Source: Natronoglycomyces albus
GTDB lineage: Bacteria > Actinomycetota > Actinomycetes > Mycobacteriales > Micromonosporaceae
DNA length: 64,000 nucleotides
Direction: 5' to 3'
Assembly (NCBI RefSeq): GCF_016925535.1
Contig: NZ_CP070496.1
Coordinates: forward strand, 3,758,257-3,822,256
Both the position numbers and the translations under genes were made by a program. The notes below the pieces were generated by a model that saw nothing but the letters and a program-made list of their open reading frames with translations, was not told the origin of the DNA and did not search any database. Numbering within the stretch: position 1 is the stretch's first letter; each line of letters starts with the position of its first letter. Shown here in pieces: positions 54,620-63,409 of this stretch.

Positions 54620-55033
54620 CTAGTGGCTGTCGAAAAGCTTGCCACCGGTCTCGCGCAGACCAACGCAGTAGTTCGAGAAAGTGTGTTCGAAACTGCGGGC
54701 CTCACCGTTCCAGGTGCCCTCGGCGATCAGAGTCGCGGGCCGGACCTCCATCGTGCACATCATGTCGCCATCAGCGGGGATGGCCTCGATGTGACCATTG
54801 GCGGCAGTGAGCTGGGCGCAGGAATCCCAGATGATCTGGGGGTCGCCACTACCGGCCGGGCAGGAGACGGAGGTCGACTGGATGGAGCCATCGTTGAACT
54901 CAACAAAGAGGTTGAATTCACCAGTGGCATTCGCGGAATCGGTAGACGATGCGGAAGCGGTTGCGCCGAAGGAAACGGCGATCATTGCGGCAGCTGCGGT
55001 AGCAGTCGTTACTTTCAGGATCTGTTTGATCAT
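54620..55033 (-). CDS. Secreted subtilisin-inhibitor-like (SSI) protein
   Basis: 137 residues. A signal peptide (LKVTTATAAAAMIAVSFGA) precedes a domain of about 108 residues with the SSI cysteine pattern: SVSCPAGSG then SCAQL, and MMCTMEVRP then FSNYC. In SSI the reactive loop reads C-P-M-V-Y-D-P; here it is C-T-M-E-V-R-P, so P1 is Met and P1' is Glu. It should block subtilisin- or chymotrypsin-type proteases outside the cell. The gap upstream to radA (55034-55372) shows no gene. Confidence 0.85.
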   Translation of the reverse strand: MIKQILKVTTATAAAAMIAVSFGATASASSTDSANATGEFNLFVEFNDGSIQSTSVSCPAGSGDPQIIWDSCAQLTAANGHIEAIPADGDMMCTMEVRPATLIAEGTWNGEARSFEHTFSNYCVGLRETGGKLFDSH

Positions 55034-55372
55034 GTATTTAGCTTAACGTCACCTTTTCGACTGACCGCCCTTTCTGGCCCGTGCCATTCACAAGTATCTG
55101 TATTTGCGTTCGTCTATTAAAAATGCGAACTATCGCCCACAGCTCGCATCCAGCGCCTTTGTCTCACGTTGCGAGACTTGATCTTGCCGCGTATCAGCCG
55201 TAATCTATCGCGTGACACTAGGCACATCACTTGACACTTATCGTGATCATGGCAGGTGAGGGCGTCGGCATGACCTCTCTCACCTCACCAACCCCACTGG
55301 CCCCGCATGGGTCTCGACTGGCCCAGCGCTCCCTGTCCACAACCGTCACACCCAGCCGGTAGGTTGAGCCCC

Positions 55373-56830
55373 ATGGCTAAAGCTCCCCGCACCCAGTACG
55401 CCTGCACCATCTGCGGCCACCGCGTGCCCAAATGGTTCGGACAATGCCCCGACTGCGGCGAATGGGGTTCGATGGAGGAAACCGCGCCCGAAGTACGCAA
55501 GTCCCACCGCGCCGCCGCCTCAGCCAGCGTCGCCCGGCCAGCAACGCCCGCTCAATCCATCGGCGACGTCAGTAGCGAAAAAGCCGCCTTCCTCCCCATC
55601 GGCATCGGCGAATTCGACCGCGTCATGGGCGGCGGAGTCGTCCCCGGCGGCGTCACCCTCATCGCCGGAGAACCCGGCGTAGGTAAATCCACCCTGCTGC
55701 TCGACGTGGCCCACCGCTTCGCCGCCCGGGGCTTCGGCAAAGCCCTCGTGGCCACCGGCGAAGAATCAGCCTCCCAAGTGCGCCGCCGCGCCGACCGCAC
55801 CGACTGCCTCCACCCCGACCTCTTCCTAGCCGCAGAAACCGACCTCGCGGCCGTACTCGGGCACCTCGACGACGTCAAACCCGGGCTGTTGATCCTCGAC
55901 TCAGTCCAAACAGTCACCACCGGCGACAACGACGGCGTCCCCGGCGGCGTCACCCAAGTGCGAGCCGTCGCCAGCGCCGTCATCAGCGTCGCCAAAGCCC
56001 GCGGCATCGCCGTGATCTTGGTCGGTCACGTCACCAAAGACGGCAATATCGCCGGGCCGCGCGTGCTGGAACATTTGGTTGACACTGTGGTCAACTTCGA
56101 AGGAGACCGCCATTCCATGCTGCGGTTGCTGCGCGGAGTGAAGAATCGATTCGGGCCCGCCGACGAAGTGGGCTGTTTTGAGATGCGTGAAGACGGAATC
56201 ACCTCCATTGCCGACCCGACCGGGCTGTTTCTGGCCGAACAACCCGAAGAACCCACCCCAGGCACCTGCGTCACCGTGGCCATGGAAGGCCGCCGGGCTC
56301 TCCTGGTGGAGGTGCAGGCACTCGCGGGGCGCAGCGTGGCAGACGGAGCGGTGCCGCGCCACACTGTCTCGGGCCTGGAACTGGCCCGTCTCAACATGGT
56401 GCTGGCCGTGTTGCAGCGTTACGCCAAAGTCAAAGTGCTGGACAAAGAGATCTACGCGACCACTGTGGGCGGCATGAAGGTCAAAGAACCGGCGGCGGAC
56501 CTGGCGATCGCTCTAGCGATCACGTCGGTGGAGCAGAATTTGGCGATCAGCTCCGACCTGGTCGCCATTGGTGAGGTGAGCTTGACGGGCGCGATTCGCC
56601 GCTGCGCGAACGTCGACCGGCGACTAGCTGAGGCCGCGCGACTGGGGTTTAAGACCATGCTGGTGCCGCCCGGATGCACTGAGGGCACACCAGCCGGTTG
56701 TGAGGTTGTCGAAGTGGCCAACGTGGAGGAAGCCAAGCGGGCCGCGTCGCGGGCGTGGGCGCAACGGAACTTAGAAGCTTATGCAAAAGTGCGAGTTCAA
56801 GGCCGCAGGAGGCGAAGTTTACGCAGGTAA
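55373..56830 (+). CDS. radA: DNA repair protein RadA
   Basis: 485 residues from ATG 55373. The N-terminal zinc finger has CTICG and CPDCG, Walker A is GEPGVGKST, then KNRFGPADEVG, the RadA-specific motif. The C-terminal Lon-like domain follows. RadA helps process recombination intermediates. The last 18 codons (from about EAYAKVRVQG to SLRR and the TAA) are encoded by the 94-bp dispersed repeat, so the native C-terminus has been replaced. disA follows, as in many actinomycetes, but a minus-strand gene is inserted between. Confidence 0.95.
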   Translation: MAKAPRTQYACTICGHRVPKWFGQCPDCGEWGSMEETAPEVRKSHRAAASASVARPATPAQSIGDVSSEKAAFLPIGIGEFDRVMGGGVVPGGVTLIAGEPGVGKSTLLLDVAHRFAARGFGKALVATGEESASQVRRRADRTDCLHPDLFLAAETDLAAVLGHLDDVKPGLLILDSVQTVTTGDNDGVPGGVTQVRAVASAVISVAKARGIAVILVGHVTKDGNIAGPRVLEHLVDTVVNFEGDRHSMLRLLRGVKNRFGPADEVGCFEMREDGITSIADPTGLFLAEQPEEPTPGTCVTVAMEGRRALLVEVQALAGRSVADGAVPRHTVSGLELARLNMVLAVLQRYAKVKVLDKEIYATTVGGMKVKEPAADLAIALAITSVEQNLAISSDLVAIGEVSLTGAIRRCANVDRRLAEAARLGFKTMLVPPGCTEGTPAGCEVVEVANVEEAKRAASRAWAQRNLEAYAKVRVQGRRRRSLRR

Positions 56831-56870
56831 ACGAGCCGACGAGAACGCTGAGAGTGCCTCTTGCATAAGC
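56777..56870. repeat. 94-bp dispersed repeat, copy 2, at the radA 3' end
   Basis: It starts GCTTATGCAAAAGTGC and ends GCCTCTTGCATAAGC, an imperfect terminal inverted repeat (first ten bases perfect). The interior matches 15033-15126 closely. It carries the radA stop codon (56828-56830) and ends three bases before the minus-strand gene at 56874. Confidence 0.8.
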
Positions 56871-56873
56871 CGC

Positions 56874-57509
56874 TTACTTCAACCTGTCGATCACTTGCAC
56901 GTGGCCCGGGGCGTGTGAGGCCAACTCGGCCAACACTCGTGGCGGTGGGTCTTTGAAGTCGTCCAGTCGTACCGCCAAGTCGAAGCCCGCCACCAGGCCC
57001 TCGGTGGCCCGGTTCGCTTCGCGCAGAACCGACCGCGCCATGAAACCGGGCCGATCCGACCCGGCTCGCCCTAGGTAGATGTCGGTCGCGATCAGCAAGT
57101 AGTGGTTGCCGCGTCGCGAACCGACCGAGATGGCGGCCAGTTCCTCGACATTGGTCCACGGGATGAGCAACTCGCGGTGGCTATTGGGTCGCACTCGAAG
57201 CCCGTAGTGGTTGACCAGTAGTTTCGCTGGGCGCATGAGGGGTATGAGGATGAACACCGAGGCGATAGCCGCCACGAGCAGGAAGTAGCTCTTCACCTGC
57301 ACTGTGGGGTTTGCCTCACCGGAATCGAGAATCTCAGGCTCCGTGGCGAGAATCCAATGCAGCAGAGAACCCATTGTCGCCACTACGATGAGATAGGCGA
57401 GCAAATACGCCAGCCGACGCGCGGGGACCCGCCGCCGGACTGTCGTCCACTCGCTAGCGCGTGCCACGCGCACCTCCCATGGCTTTCGGCCCAGTCGAAG
57501 TAGCTTCAC
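56874..57509 (-). CDS. Membrane protein with PH-like domain
   Basis: 211 residues, GTG start. Two helices (LAYLLAYLIVVATMGSLLHW and YFLLVAAIASVFILIPLM) are followed by a bacterial PH-like domain (LLVNHYGLRVRPNSHRELL, IPWTNVEELAAISVG). Such proteins are common and of unknown role. Its stop is next to the 94-bp repeat, so its extreme C-terminus may also be altered. Confidence 0.8.
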   Translation of the reverse strand: MKLLRLGRKPWEVRVARASEWTTVRRRVPARRLAYLLAYLIVVATMGSLLHWILATEPEILDSGEANPTVQVKSYFLLVAAIASVFILIPLMRPAKLLVNHYGLRVRPNSHRELLIPWTNVEELAAISVGSRRGNHYLLIATDIYLGRAGSDRPGFMARSVLREANRATEGLVAGFDLAVRLDDFKDPPPRVLAELASHAPGHVQVIDRLK

Positions 57510-57612
57510 CTGGGGCTATGCGGCACACTCTAGAGATCGGGTGCCGCTCTTCGTACACTGGGAGGCCAGCGCACGAAGATGCAACCTGTAGATGCATAGA
57601 AAAGAGGACCCC

Positions 57613-58680
57613 GTGCCCGCGATACGCGACGACGGCTTGCGCGCGACGCTGGCCATGATGGCCCCTGGCACAGCTTTGCGTGACGGCCTGGAAAGAATCC
57701 TGCGCGGACGCACGGGTGCCTTGATCATCGTCGGTCACGATGACCTGGTCGAGTCGCTGTGCACTGGCGGTTTTCATCTCAATGTCGAATTCTCCGCTAC
57801 CCGGCTGCGCGAGCTATGCAAAATGGACGGATCAGTCGTGTTGACGACCGACGGGACCCGCATCGTGCGGGCCGGAGTACACCTGATGCCGGAGCGCTCC
57901 ATTCCCTCCACCGAATCTGGCACCCGCCACCGCACGGCCGAGCGGGTCGCCAAACAAACCGGCTACCCGGTGATATCGGTCAGCCAGTCCATGAACATTA
58001 TCGGCCTGTTCTTGGGAAACCGCCACCATGTCTTGGACGCGACGGCCGAAATCCTCTCTCGCGCCAACCAGGCGTTGGCCACGTTGGAGCGCTATAAGCA
58101 TCGACTCGACGAGATCACCGGTACCCTCTCGGCGCTTGAGGTCGAAGATTTGGTGACGGTGCGCGAGGCGATGATGGTGATCCAGCGGCTCGAGATGGTG
58201 CGCCACATCGCCGATGAGGTCGAGGGTTACGTCATCGAGTTGGGGGTCGACGGGCGACTGTTGGCGTTGCAGCTCGATGAGCTCATGGCCGGGGTGGAAC
58301 GCGACCGGGCCCTTGTGATTCGCGATTACGCGCCCTCGGCGGAGGGCTACCGCAAAATCATGGTGGAGCTGGACCGTTTGTCCTCCACCGAGCTGCTGGA
58401 CCTGACGGCGGTGGCGGCGGCGCTGGGTTTTGGGACCGGGGCGGACGTGTTGGAACAGCGGGTCAGCCCACGCGGGTTGCGCCTGTTGACCCGGGTGCCC
58501 CGCCTACCGGCCTCGATCGTGGACCGCACCGTCGAATACTACGGAACGTTGCAACCGTTGATGGCCGCCTCGGTTGAGGAACTGATGCAGATCGAAGGCG
58601 TGGGGCAAACTCGCGCCGAAAGCATCCGCGAAGGGCTCTCCCGCCTAGCTGAAATCTCCATCCTGGAACGCTACGTTTGA
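57613..58680 (+). CDS. disA: DNA-integrity scanning diadenylate cyclase DisA
   Basis: 355 residues from GTG 57613 (AGAGGA upstream); ATG 57592 is in frame but lacks a site. It makes c-di-AMP from two ATP and halts at branched DNA. The cyclase motif is KMDGSVVL (usually DGA) and SGTRHRTAER (RHR). A helical linker and a helix-hairpin-helix domain (MQIEGVGQTRAESIREGL) follow. Full length. Confidence 0.95.
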   Translation: MPAIRDDGLRATLAMMAPGTALRDGLERILRGRTGALIIVGHDDLVESLCTGGFHLNVEFSATRLRELCKMDGSVVLTTDGTRIVRAGVHLMPERSIPSTESGTRHRTAERVAKQTGYPVISVSQSMNIIGLFLGNRHHVLDATAEILSRANQALATLERYKHRLDEITGTLSALEVEDLVTVREAMMVIQRLEMVRHIADEVEGYVIELGVDGRLLALQLDELMAGVERDRALVIRDYAPSAEGYRKIMVELDRLSSTELLDLTAVAAALGFGTGADVLEQRVSPRGLRLLTRVPRLPASIVDRTVEYYGTLQPLMAASVEELMQIEGVGQTRAESIREGLSRLAEISILERYV

Positions 58681-58766
58681 AGCAGGCCCGTCAAGATCAC
58701 ACCACTGAGGACCGCGCGCAGGCGAACGTTCCGTTAACGTGGTCTTAGCCGACCGGGGAGGCTGGG

Positions 58767-59345
58767 GTGGGCACGTTCCGCGAAACATGGAAGCCGATGA
58801 CGTTCGTGCAGTCGTTGACGCGCACCGCATTGGCCACAGAGCATCAAGGATGCGAATACCTGGTCGCCGCTGACTTTCTCGGCTGGGATAAGTCGTTGGC
58901 CCTGTATCGCGACCGGCAGCTAGTCGAGCAACGCGATTTCTCCGGAAAGTTTACATTGGACGATGGTGCTCGTATCAGCGTGAAGCTGTCGCTGTTTGGG
59001 GTGAAGCAAGCCAACCTCAAAGTCAACGGCGTGAAGACCGCGCTGAAACCTACCCCGGACACGATCGAATACAAACGACTCCGCTGGAACCAAAAGCACC
59101 CGAAGCGAGCGCGTTGGATCGGATTCGCATCGTGGATGACACTCGTGGCGGCGGTGGTCGTGGGCCTGCCACAATTGGCAGAGCAGATCGGCCAGATCGA
59201 CGCGCTACGCGACTGGGGTTACAGCTTCACCTCGCCGCTGCACCTGCCAGCGGCCCTCAATACGGCCCTGGGAACTGCTGCCATGGTCGCGGCGATTGAA
59301 CGCGCCACCCGCATGAAATACAGCTGGCTAGACGAGTGGGCTTAA
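58767..59345 (+). CDS. Hypothetical protein with two C-terminal helices
   Basis: 192 residues, GTG start. A soluble beta-rich part (LVAADFLGWDKSLALYRDRQ, GARISVKLSLFGVKQANL) is followed by two membrane helices (IGFASWMTLVAAVVVGLPQ and ALNTALGTAAMVAAIE). No known motif. It lies 86 bases after disA on the same strand and may be co-transcribed. Confidence 0.75.
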   Translation: MGTFRETWKPMTFVQSLTRTALATEHQGCEYLVAADFLGWDKSLALYRDRQLVEQRDFSGKFTLDDGARISVKLSLFGVKQANLKVNGVKTALKPTPDTIEYKRLRWNQKHPKRARWIGFASWMTLVAAVVVGLPQLAEQIGQIDALRDWGYSFTSPLHLPAALNTALGTAAMVAAIERATRMKYSWLDEWA

Positions 59346-59379
59346 GCGCGCCAGCGGGCCCGACTATCCAGTCAGCGGT

Positions 59380-59409
59380 AATGCCCCCAGCGGAACAACT
59401 GGGGGCATT
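59380..59409. terminator. Bidirectional terminator between convergent genes
   Basis: AATGCCCCCAG and CTGGGGGCATT pair perfectly (11 bp) around eight bases. Confidence 0.8.
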
Positions 59410-59424
59410 GCCTCGGAGAGTCCG

Positions 59425-60369
59425 TTAACTGGCTGGCAGTTCGCCACTTGCCAAGATGTCCTGTGCGCGCTCCAAGGCCTCCTGGGCCTCATCCGCGAAA
59501 GCGAACACCGCCACCTCATAGTCCAGCAACATCGCGGTTCGCTCCTGCCAATAGGCCTCGGTCTGCACTTCCTCCAGGTCGTACCTGTCGTGGCATTCGA
59601 TATCGGCCGTCTTCATATCACGCTGGTAACGCTCGAACTCCTCTATAGCCTCTTGGGGAACATCTCCTCCGCCAAGCATCATGGCCTCACTCATCACCAG
59701 CGAGGCGGCGTCACGGGGCTGTTCCAGCTCCGGGTACCCGTGCTCCTCCATGCAATTGGACCAGTCGGCACGGGCGGCAACCACATCATCTTGGGTGTCC
59801 CAGGTACCAAAATGCCCGCCCACGGCTTGGGCATAAAGCACCATGTAATCGCGGATCTCTCCCTCGTGGACTATGTCATTGACCTGGCCCGCACAGCCAC
59901 CACTTGACCATTGAGCGACGCCGCCACCTGCTGGAAACTCGACTTCCTCAGTGTGGCCTGAGCCTCCATATGCGGCTTCCCAGATCTCGTCTCTTTCCTC
60001 ATCTGACAACAGATCCCAGGGGTTGTGGCTATCGCCGTCTTCCCACCTTCGCTGAACCATTGGGTAGTCTTCCCCGAAGATGGGTTTGGTCCAGACGTAA
60101 CGCATGACATCACGATCTGTCGTCTCCTCGGACAGGCCCCCGTAGAAATTGTATGCGCCGATGTCGTATCCGAGATCTTCCATGCACATTTGCTCTAGCC
60201 GTTCCTTGGCTGCTCGGAGCTCCTCATACGCGATGTTGTTGTCAATGTATTGCGCCATATATTGTTCGACAACGTCTGAGTCTAGGTCCGGGCTCGATTC
60301 ATCAGTGTCGCTCGCGCACGCTCCCAGCAGCGAAGCTGCGGCGATCATCGGGATTAGTTTGCTACGCAT
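59425..60369 (-). CDS. Secreted lipoprotein, unknown
   Basis: 314 residues from ATG 60369 (the frame is open to 60444). The signal peptide ends in a lipobox LLGAC, so it is lipid-anchored. The mature part is highly acidic, with scattered Cys (MCMEDLGYDI, GGCAGQVND, SNCMEEHGYPEL, ECHDRYDLEEVQ). The repeated C-M-E-(D/E)-x-G-Y pattern occurs in a large group of unstudied actinobacterial lipoproteins. Function unknown. Confidence 0.85.
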   Translation of the reverse strand: MRSKLIPMIAAASLLGACASDTDESSPDLDSDVVEQYMAQYIDNNIAYEELRAAKERLEQMCMEDLGYDIGAYNFYGGLSEETTDRDVMRYVWTKPIFGEDYPMVQRRWEDGDSHNPWDLLSDEERDEIWEAAYGGSGHTEEVEFPAGGGVAQWSSGGCAGQVNDIVHEGEIRDYMVLYAQAVGGHFGTWDTQDDVVAARADWSNCMEEHGYPELEQPRDAASLVMSEAMMLGGGDVPQEAIEEFERYQRDMKTADIECHDRYDLEEVQTEAYWQERTAMLLDYEVAVFAFADEAQEALERAQDILASGELPAS

Positions 60370-60632
60370 ACAACAGCACCATTCAATTTCTACGGTCATA
60401 AAGAGGAGTTGGGCACCGCCTTTGCCATGAGCAAAGGACCGCACCTACCGTAACGGCGAGGTCGCCACATAGACCGGGAAGTCCTTACGCTATGGAAGTA
60501 GACACACCTGCCTGAGCCCTCTTGGCGACAGTTGGCATCTGGCCTGATCGCGCCCAGGATCAAAAGCCCACGCAGGTGGTGGCCCGGATGCCATCCGCAG
60601 GCACTCGCCGGTCAAGATTGTGGGCACACGCG

Positions 60633-60790
60633 GCAATGGCAAGAGATGCGCGGGGAGCACGGAAGTCCCTGCCCCTACGTTTAGGCCCGTAGAGCTCATC
60701 CCCGCATGCGCGGGGAGCACAGCGTGGACGAGCCCTAGCAACTTGGCCGACTGTGTCGATAACAATCGCGCTCCCCGCGCAGGCGGGGGT
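60633..60790. CRISPR. Decayed CRISPR remnant
   Basis: GATGCGCGGGGAGCAC ends at 60660 and CTCATCCCCGCATGCG, continuing CGGGGAGCAC, ends at 60720, exactly one repeat unit (60) apart and in array 2 orientation. A third, opposite copy (GCTCCCCGCGCAGGCGGGGG, from 60770) aligns with the trailer repeat of array 1 and, with its TTTT, now looks like a terminator. No intact repeat remains. Confidence 0.65.
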
Positions 60791-60859
60791 TTTCTTTGGC
60801 TTTGTGGCTCGCTGCTCACTCGGGGCCCACAGGCCACAACCAAGCAGCACTATTTATTG

Positions 60860-61635
60860 GACGTGGCTTCGCTCCTTCCGGCATGCGGTTCTGGCCGCTG
60901 CCTGATTGGTGATGGGGGGCCGGTATGCAGGCCTTCCGCTGCACTAGTGCTGGGCTAGTGGTGCCGTTCCTGCTCAGACGGTGCGCGGTCGTCTCAGCTG
61001 GTCGGGCGGCGGTGATAGGAACCGGTTCGCATACGGGCCCTAGTGGGATCGCCACATGTTGCGCCCGGTACGTAGTGGTTCCTTCTGGGCCTGCATAGGC
61101 CCGCCGAATTCTGTTGTGGGTTTCTGTTGGGTGTGTCTGTTGTGGTGACCCACTGGTCTGAGAACGGCATTCGTGGAACGTTCCCTAAGTGGTGCTTGCC
61201 TAGCCTGGTAGCGGCGAGGTTGTCGCCTGGCCAGGAAGCCCCCTCCCGGGGCGGTTCCAACGATGCGCAATCAAATCTCGGTGAACCCATAGACCACCTG
61301 TGGCGGCGATCCTGGGCCCGGTGAATGGTTCGATGTCTACATCCAGTCGGGACGTGCCGTTAGATGAGGGCCATTCTTGACCGACAGCCAGCTTCGCTGT
61401 CAGGGCCGCCCCCACCACAGCGGTTGGTGCGAACGCCTCCAGCGGTGGGTTCGCGTTGCTTGCCTGGCAGGCAAGCTGCAATGGTGTTTGTCGATAGTGG
61501 AAGTATTTAGTTGGTTGGGTTGCCAGCCGGTGCGGTGATCGGTCGCCCGGCTGGAGCTTGGTTAAGTCAGCGGCGTGGTGTCTCTCATGGAGCCTTCACC
61601 GTTGGCTTGGTCTAGTGGCCACGTTTGTGGCTGCG
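60860..61635. other. Non-coding segment, left part of the duplicated module (copy 2)
   Basis: No gene is convincing. Blocks matching 29328-30085 occur in the same order: CCGGCATGCGG near 60890, CTGGTCTGAGAA near 61153, GCCTGGTAGCGGCGA near 61203 and CCGACAGCCAGCTT near 61379. It lacks the GGTCA repeats. Confidence 0.5.
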
Positions 61636-62031
61636 TCACTGCGTGCCCGATAGGTCGGGGTGTGCGGCGGCGTAGGTGGTGAAGTTCTCCGCGAAACGCT
61701 TCAACCCATAGGCTGACTCGCCGAAGACCAGGGTTTTAATCCACCAAGCACCCGAGGGCAACAGGTAGGCGCGCACGATCGGGTCACCCTCGCGCGATTC
61801 CTCCCGATGCACCGCAACAGAATCGCCCATCCACGAGCCATACAAGTAGTAGTAATACCCATCGGAAAGGAACCGGCCATAGAACTTCCCCGGCTCCAGC
61901 CGCGTGCTCAACAAATCAAGCTTGGAAAGCCTGCTCGTGACATTGGCAGGGGCCGGTTGCCCGTTAGCGCTACGTATGGGGTGACCATTGGGTGAGCGCA
62001 TCGCCGGGATACGCGGAAACGGGCCACTCAT
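61636..62031 (-). CDS. Unknown protein A, copy 2
   Basis: 131 residues. From NVTSRLSKLDLL onward it is almost identical to the protein at 30086 (LLSTRLEPGKFYGRF, YYYYLYGSWMGDSVAVHREE, WWIKTLVFGESAYGLKRF). The first 20 residues differ. The start overlaps the stop of gene B by ATGA. Two intact copies under selection and one dead copy suggest a family that is gained and lost. Confidence 0.72.
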   Translation of the reverse strand: MSGPFPRIPAMRSPNGHPIRSANGQPAPANVTSRLSKLDLLSTRLEPGKFYGRFLSDGYYYYLYGSWMGDSVAVHREESREGDPIVRAYLLPSGAWWIKTLVFGESAYGLKRFAENFTTYAAAHPDLSGTQ

Positions 62032-62723
62032 GACGCGGCCCCCAGAATCGCCTCAGCCGACTCGGCGATCACGCGGTCGAGCAACGCCTCACGCCACTGC
62101 TCAGTACGAGCAGTAAACGGTGACTCCCACGCAATATCAGCGATCCGACCCCGCGCCAGAGCGATCGTGGCCACCGGAATCACCAACGAGACCCCCTGCA
62201 AACTCAGCGCCAGAGCCGCCCCCTTATCCGGATGCGGCGACACCATATAGACCCCGGAGTCGAAACCAAACTCCACCACCTGCGCCCCAGTGGTCTTCAC
62301 TTGCGCGGACGCAGAAGTCGTGGAAAAGGCCGAGGCTCTATCGCTCGACGCGCCGGTAGTCATGACCGACGGCGAACCCGTGGCATCACTGGCCGCGACC
62401 TGAGCCGAAGCCGTTGCTCCCGTGGAGTTCGCCTGATCCTCCGAGCCGGGGCTAGTCGCATCGATCCGGTCATGGGTCGCCGCCTGGTCATGCTGCGCAG
62501 CACTCGCCCCTGACGCCGCATCACCTAGCGCCTCAGTTGCGTCGGCCGTGGTGTCGCATTGCGCACGGGTCGGCTCACTCGCGAAGCCCAGTTGCGCGCT
62601 CGCCGAGCCTGCCGCACCATGTTGTGCACCGGACACGCCAGTCGCACCGGGCGAACCGGTCACTTCGGCCGCATCGGCTAGATCGGGTGTTTGGGTGCTG
62701 GTCGAATAGATGGGAGTGCTCAT
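62028..62723 (-). CDS. Unknown protein B, copy 2
   Basis: 231 residues, 34 longer than copy 1. The same 13-residue start and 88-residue end flank a different Ser/Thr/Ala/Gln-rich middle (for example AGVSGAQHGAAGSASAQLGF is not in copy 1 in this order). One conservative change (ATISL to ATIAL) is the only difference noticed in the constant end. It precedes A in one operon and here neighbours a WXG100-like gene, so a link to ESX-type secretion is possible but unproven. Confidence 0.66.
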   Translation of the reverse strand: MSTPIYSTSTQTPDLADAAEVTGSPGATGVSGAQHGAAGSASAQLGFASEPTRAQCDTTADATEALGDAASGASAAQHDQAATHDRIDATSPGSEDQANSTGATASAQVAASDATGSPSVMTTGASSDRASAFSTTSASAQVKTTGAQVVEFGFDSGVYMVSPHPDKGAALALSLQGVSLVIPVATIALARGRIADIAWESPFTARTEQWREALLDRVIAESAEAILGAAS

Positions 62724-62840
62724 GCCGCACCACCTACAGGCAGGCCCGATACCCGCATCTGCCTGCGCATATGCGGGTCAAAAAGGTGTGAAGATATGGG
62801 TGTTGAGTACTCGTTTTTGGGTGCACGGAAGCGTATGGTG

Positions 62841-62925
62841 GTTCGTAGCATTACGAACTCCGTTTCTTGATGCTGACAGGGCGGTCCGCGGTTCAAGTTT
62901 CCAGACTGAGGTCCGAGGACCGCCC
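62841..62925. promoter_or_regulatory. Conserved palindrome and hairpin upstream of B (copy 2)
   Basis: GTTCGTA-GCAT-TACGAAC (62841-62858), then GGGCGGTCC (62879-62887) pairing with GGACCGCCC (62917-62925). It matches 31198-31284 in layout, with a compensatory pair change in the stem. The remaining bases to 63409 show no gene; 63020-63150 resembles 31550-31680. Confidence 0.6.
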
Positions 62926-63409
62926 GTTTCCATATTCAATTGTCATGTTTAGTTGTGCGCCACAAACCAGTCTGGCTCATGAACGCCTTTGCCCCATGCG
63001 ATGCCGTGATGCACACGGATCACATCGGATATCTGGGAACTATCCATGACGAAAACACGGAAGTCAACGACCACAAGCGTTTCGGCGCGGCGTGTCGCCC
63101 AAAGTTGACTAGTTCCACGCCTGGAATGCGATCCACAACACATAGCGCTGGCGTGTCGTATCCGCTTAGGGAATCGCTGTTCCCCACCTCGGCACCAAGT
63201 ACTGCTAATCGGACAAATTTGCGCACTTTCGGTACAATTTTCATGACTCAGTGAGAAACCCTCAGTTCCGGAAGGTGTCCCGTGCCCTCACCGTTCCGTA
63301 CTGCGCCGCGAGCGCAGGCGAAGAAACGTTCTGTCCACGCCTCGGACAGCAGCTCCCCCAGCCATCCAGCCGACTGCTCGCCGTTGCGGCCCGGAGAGGG
63401 GATGGCCTG

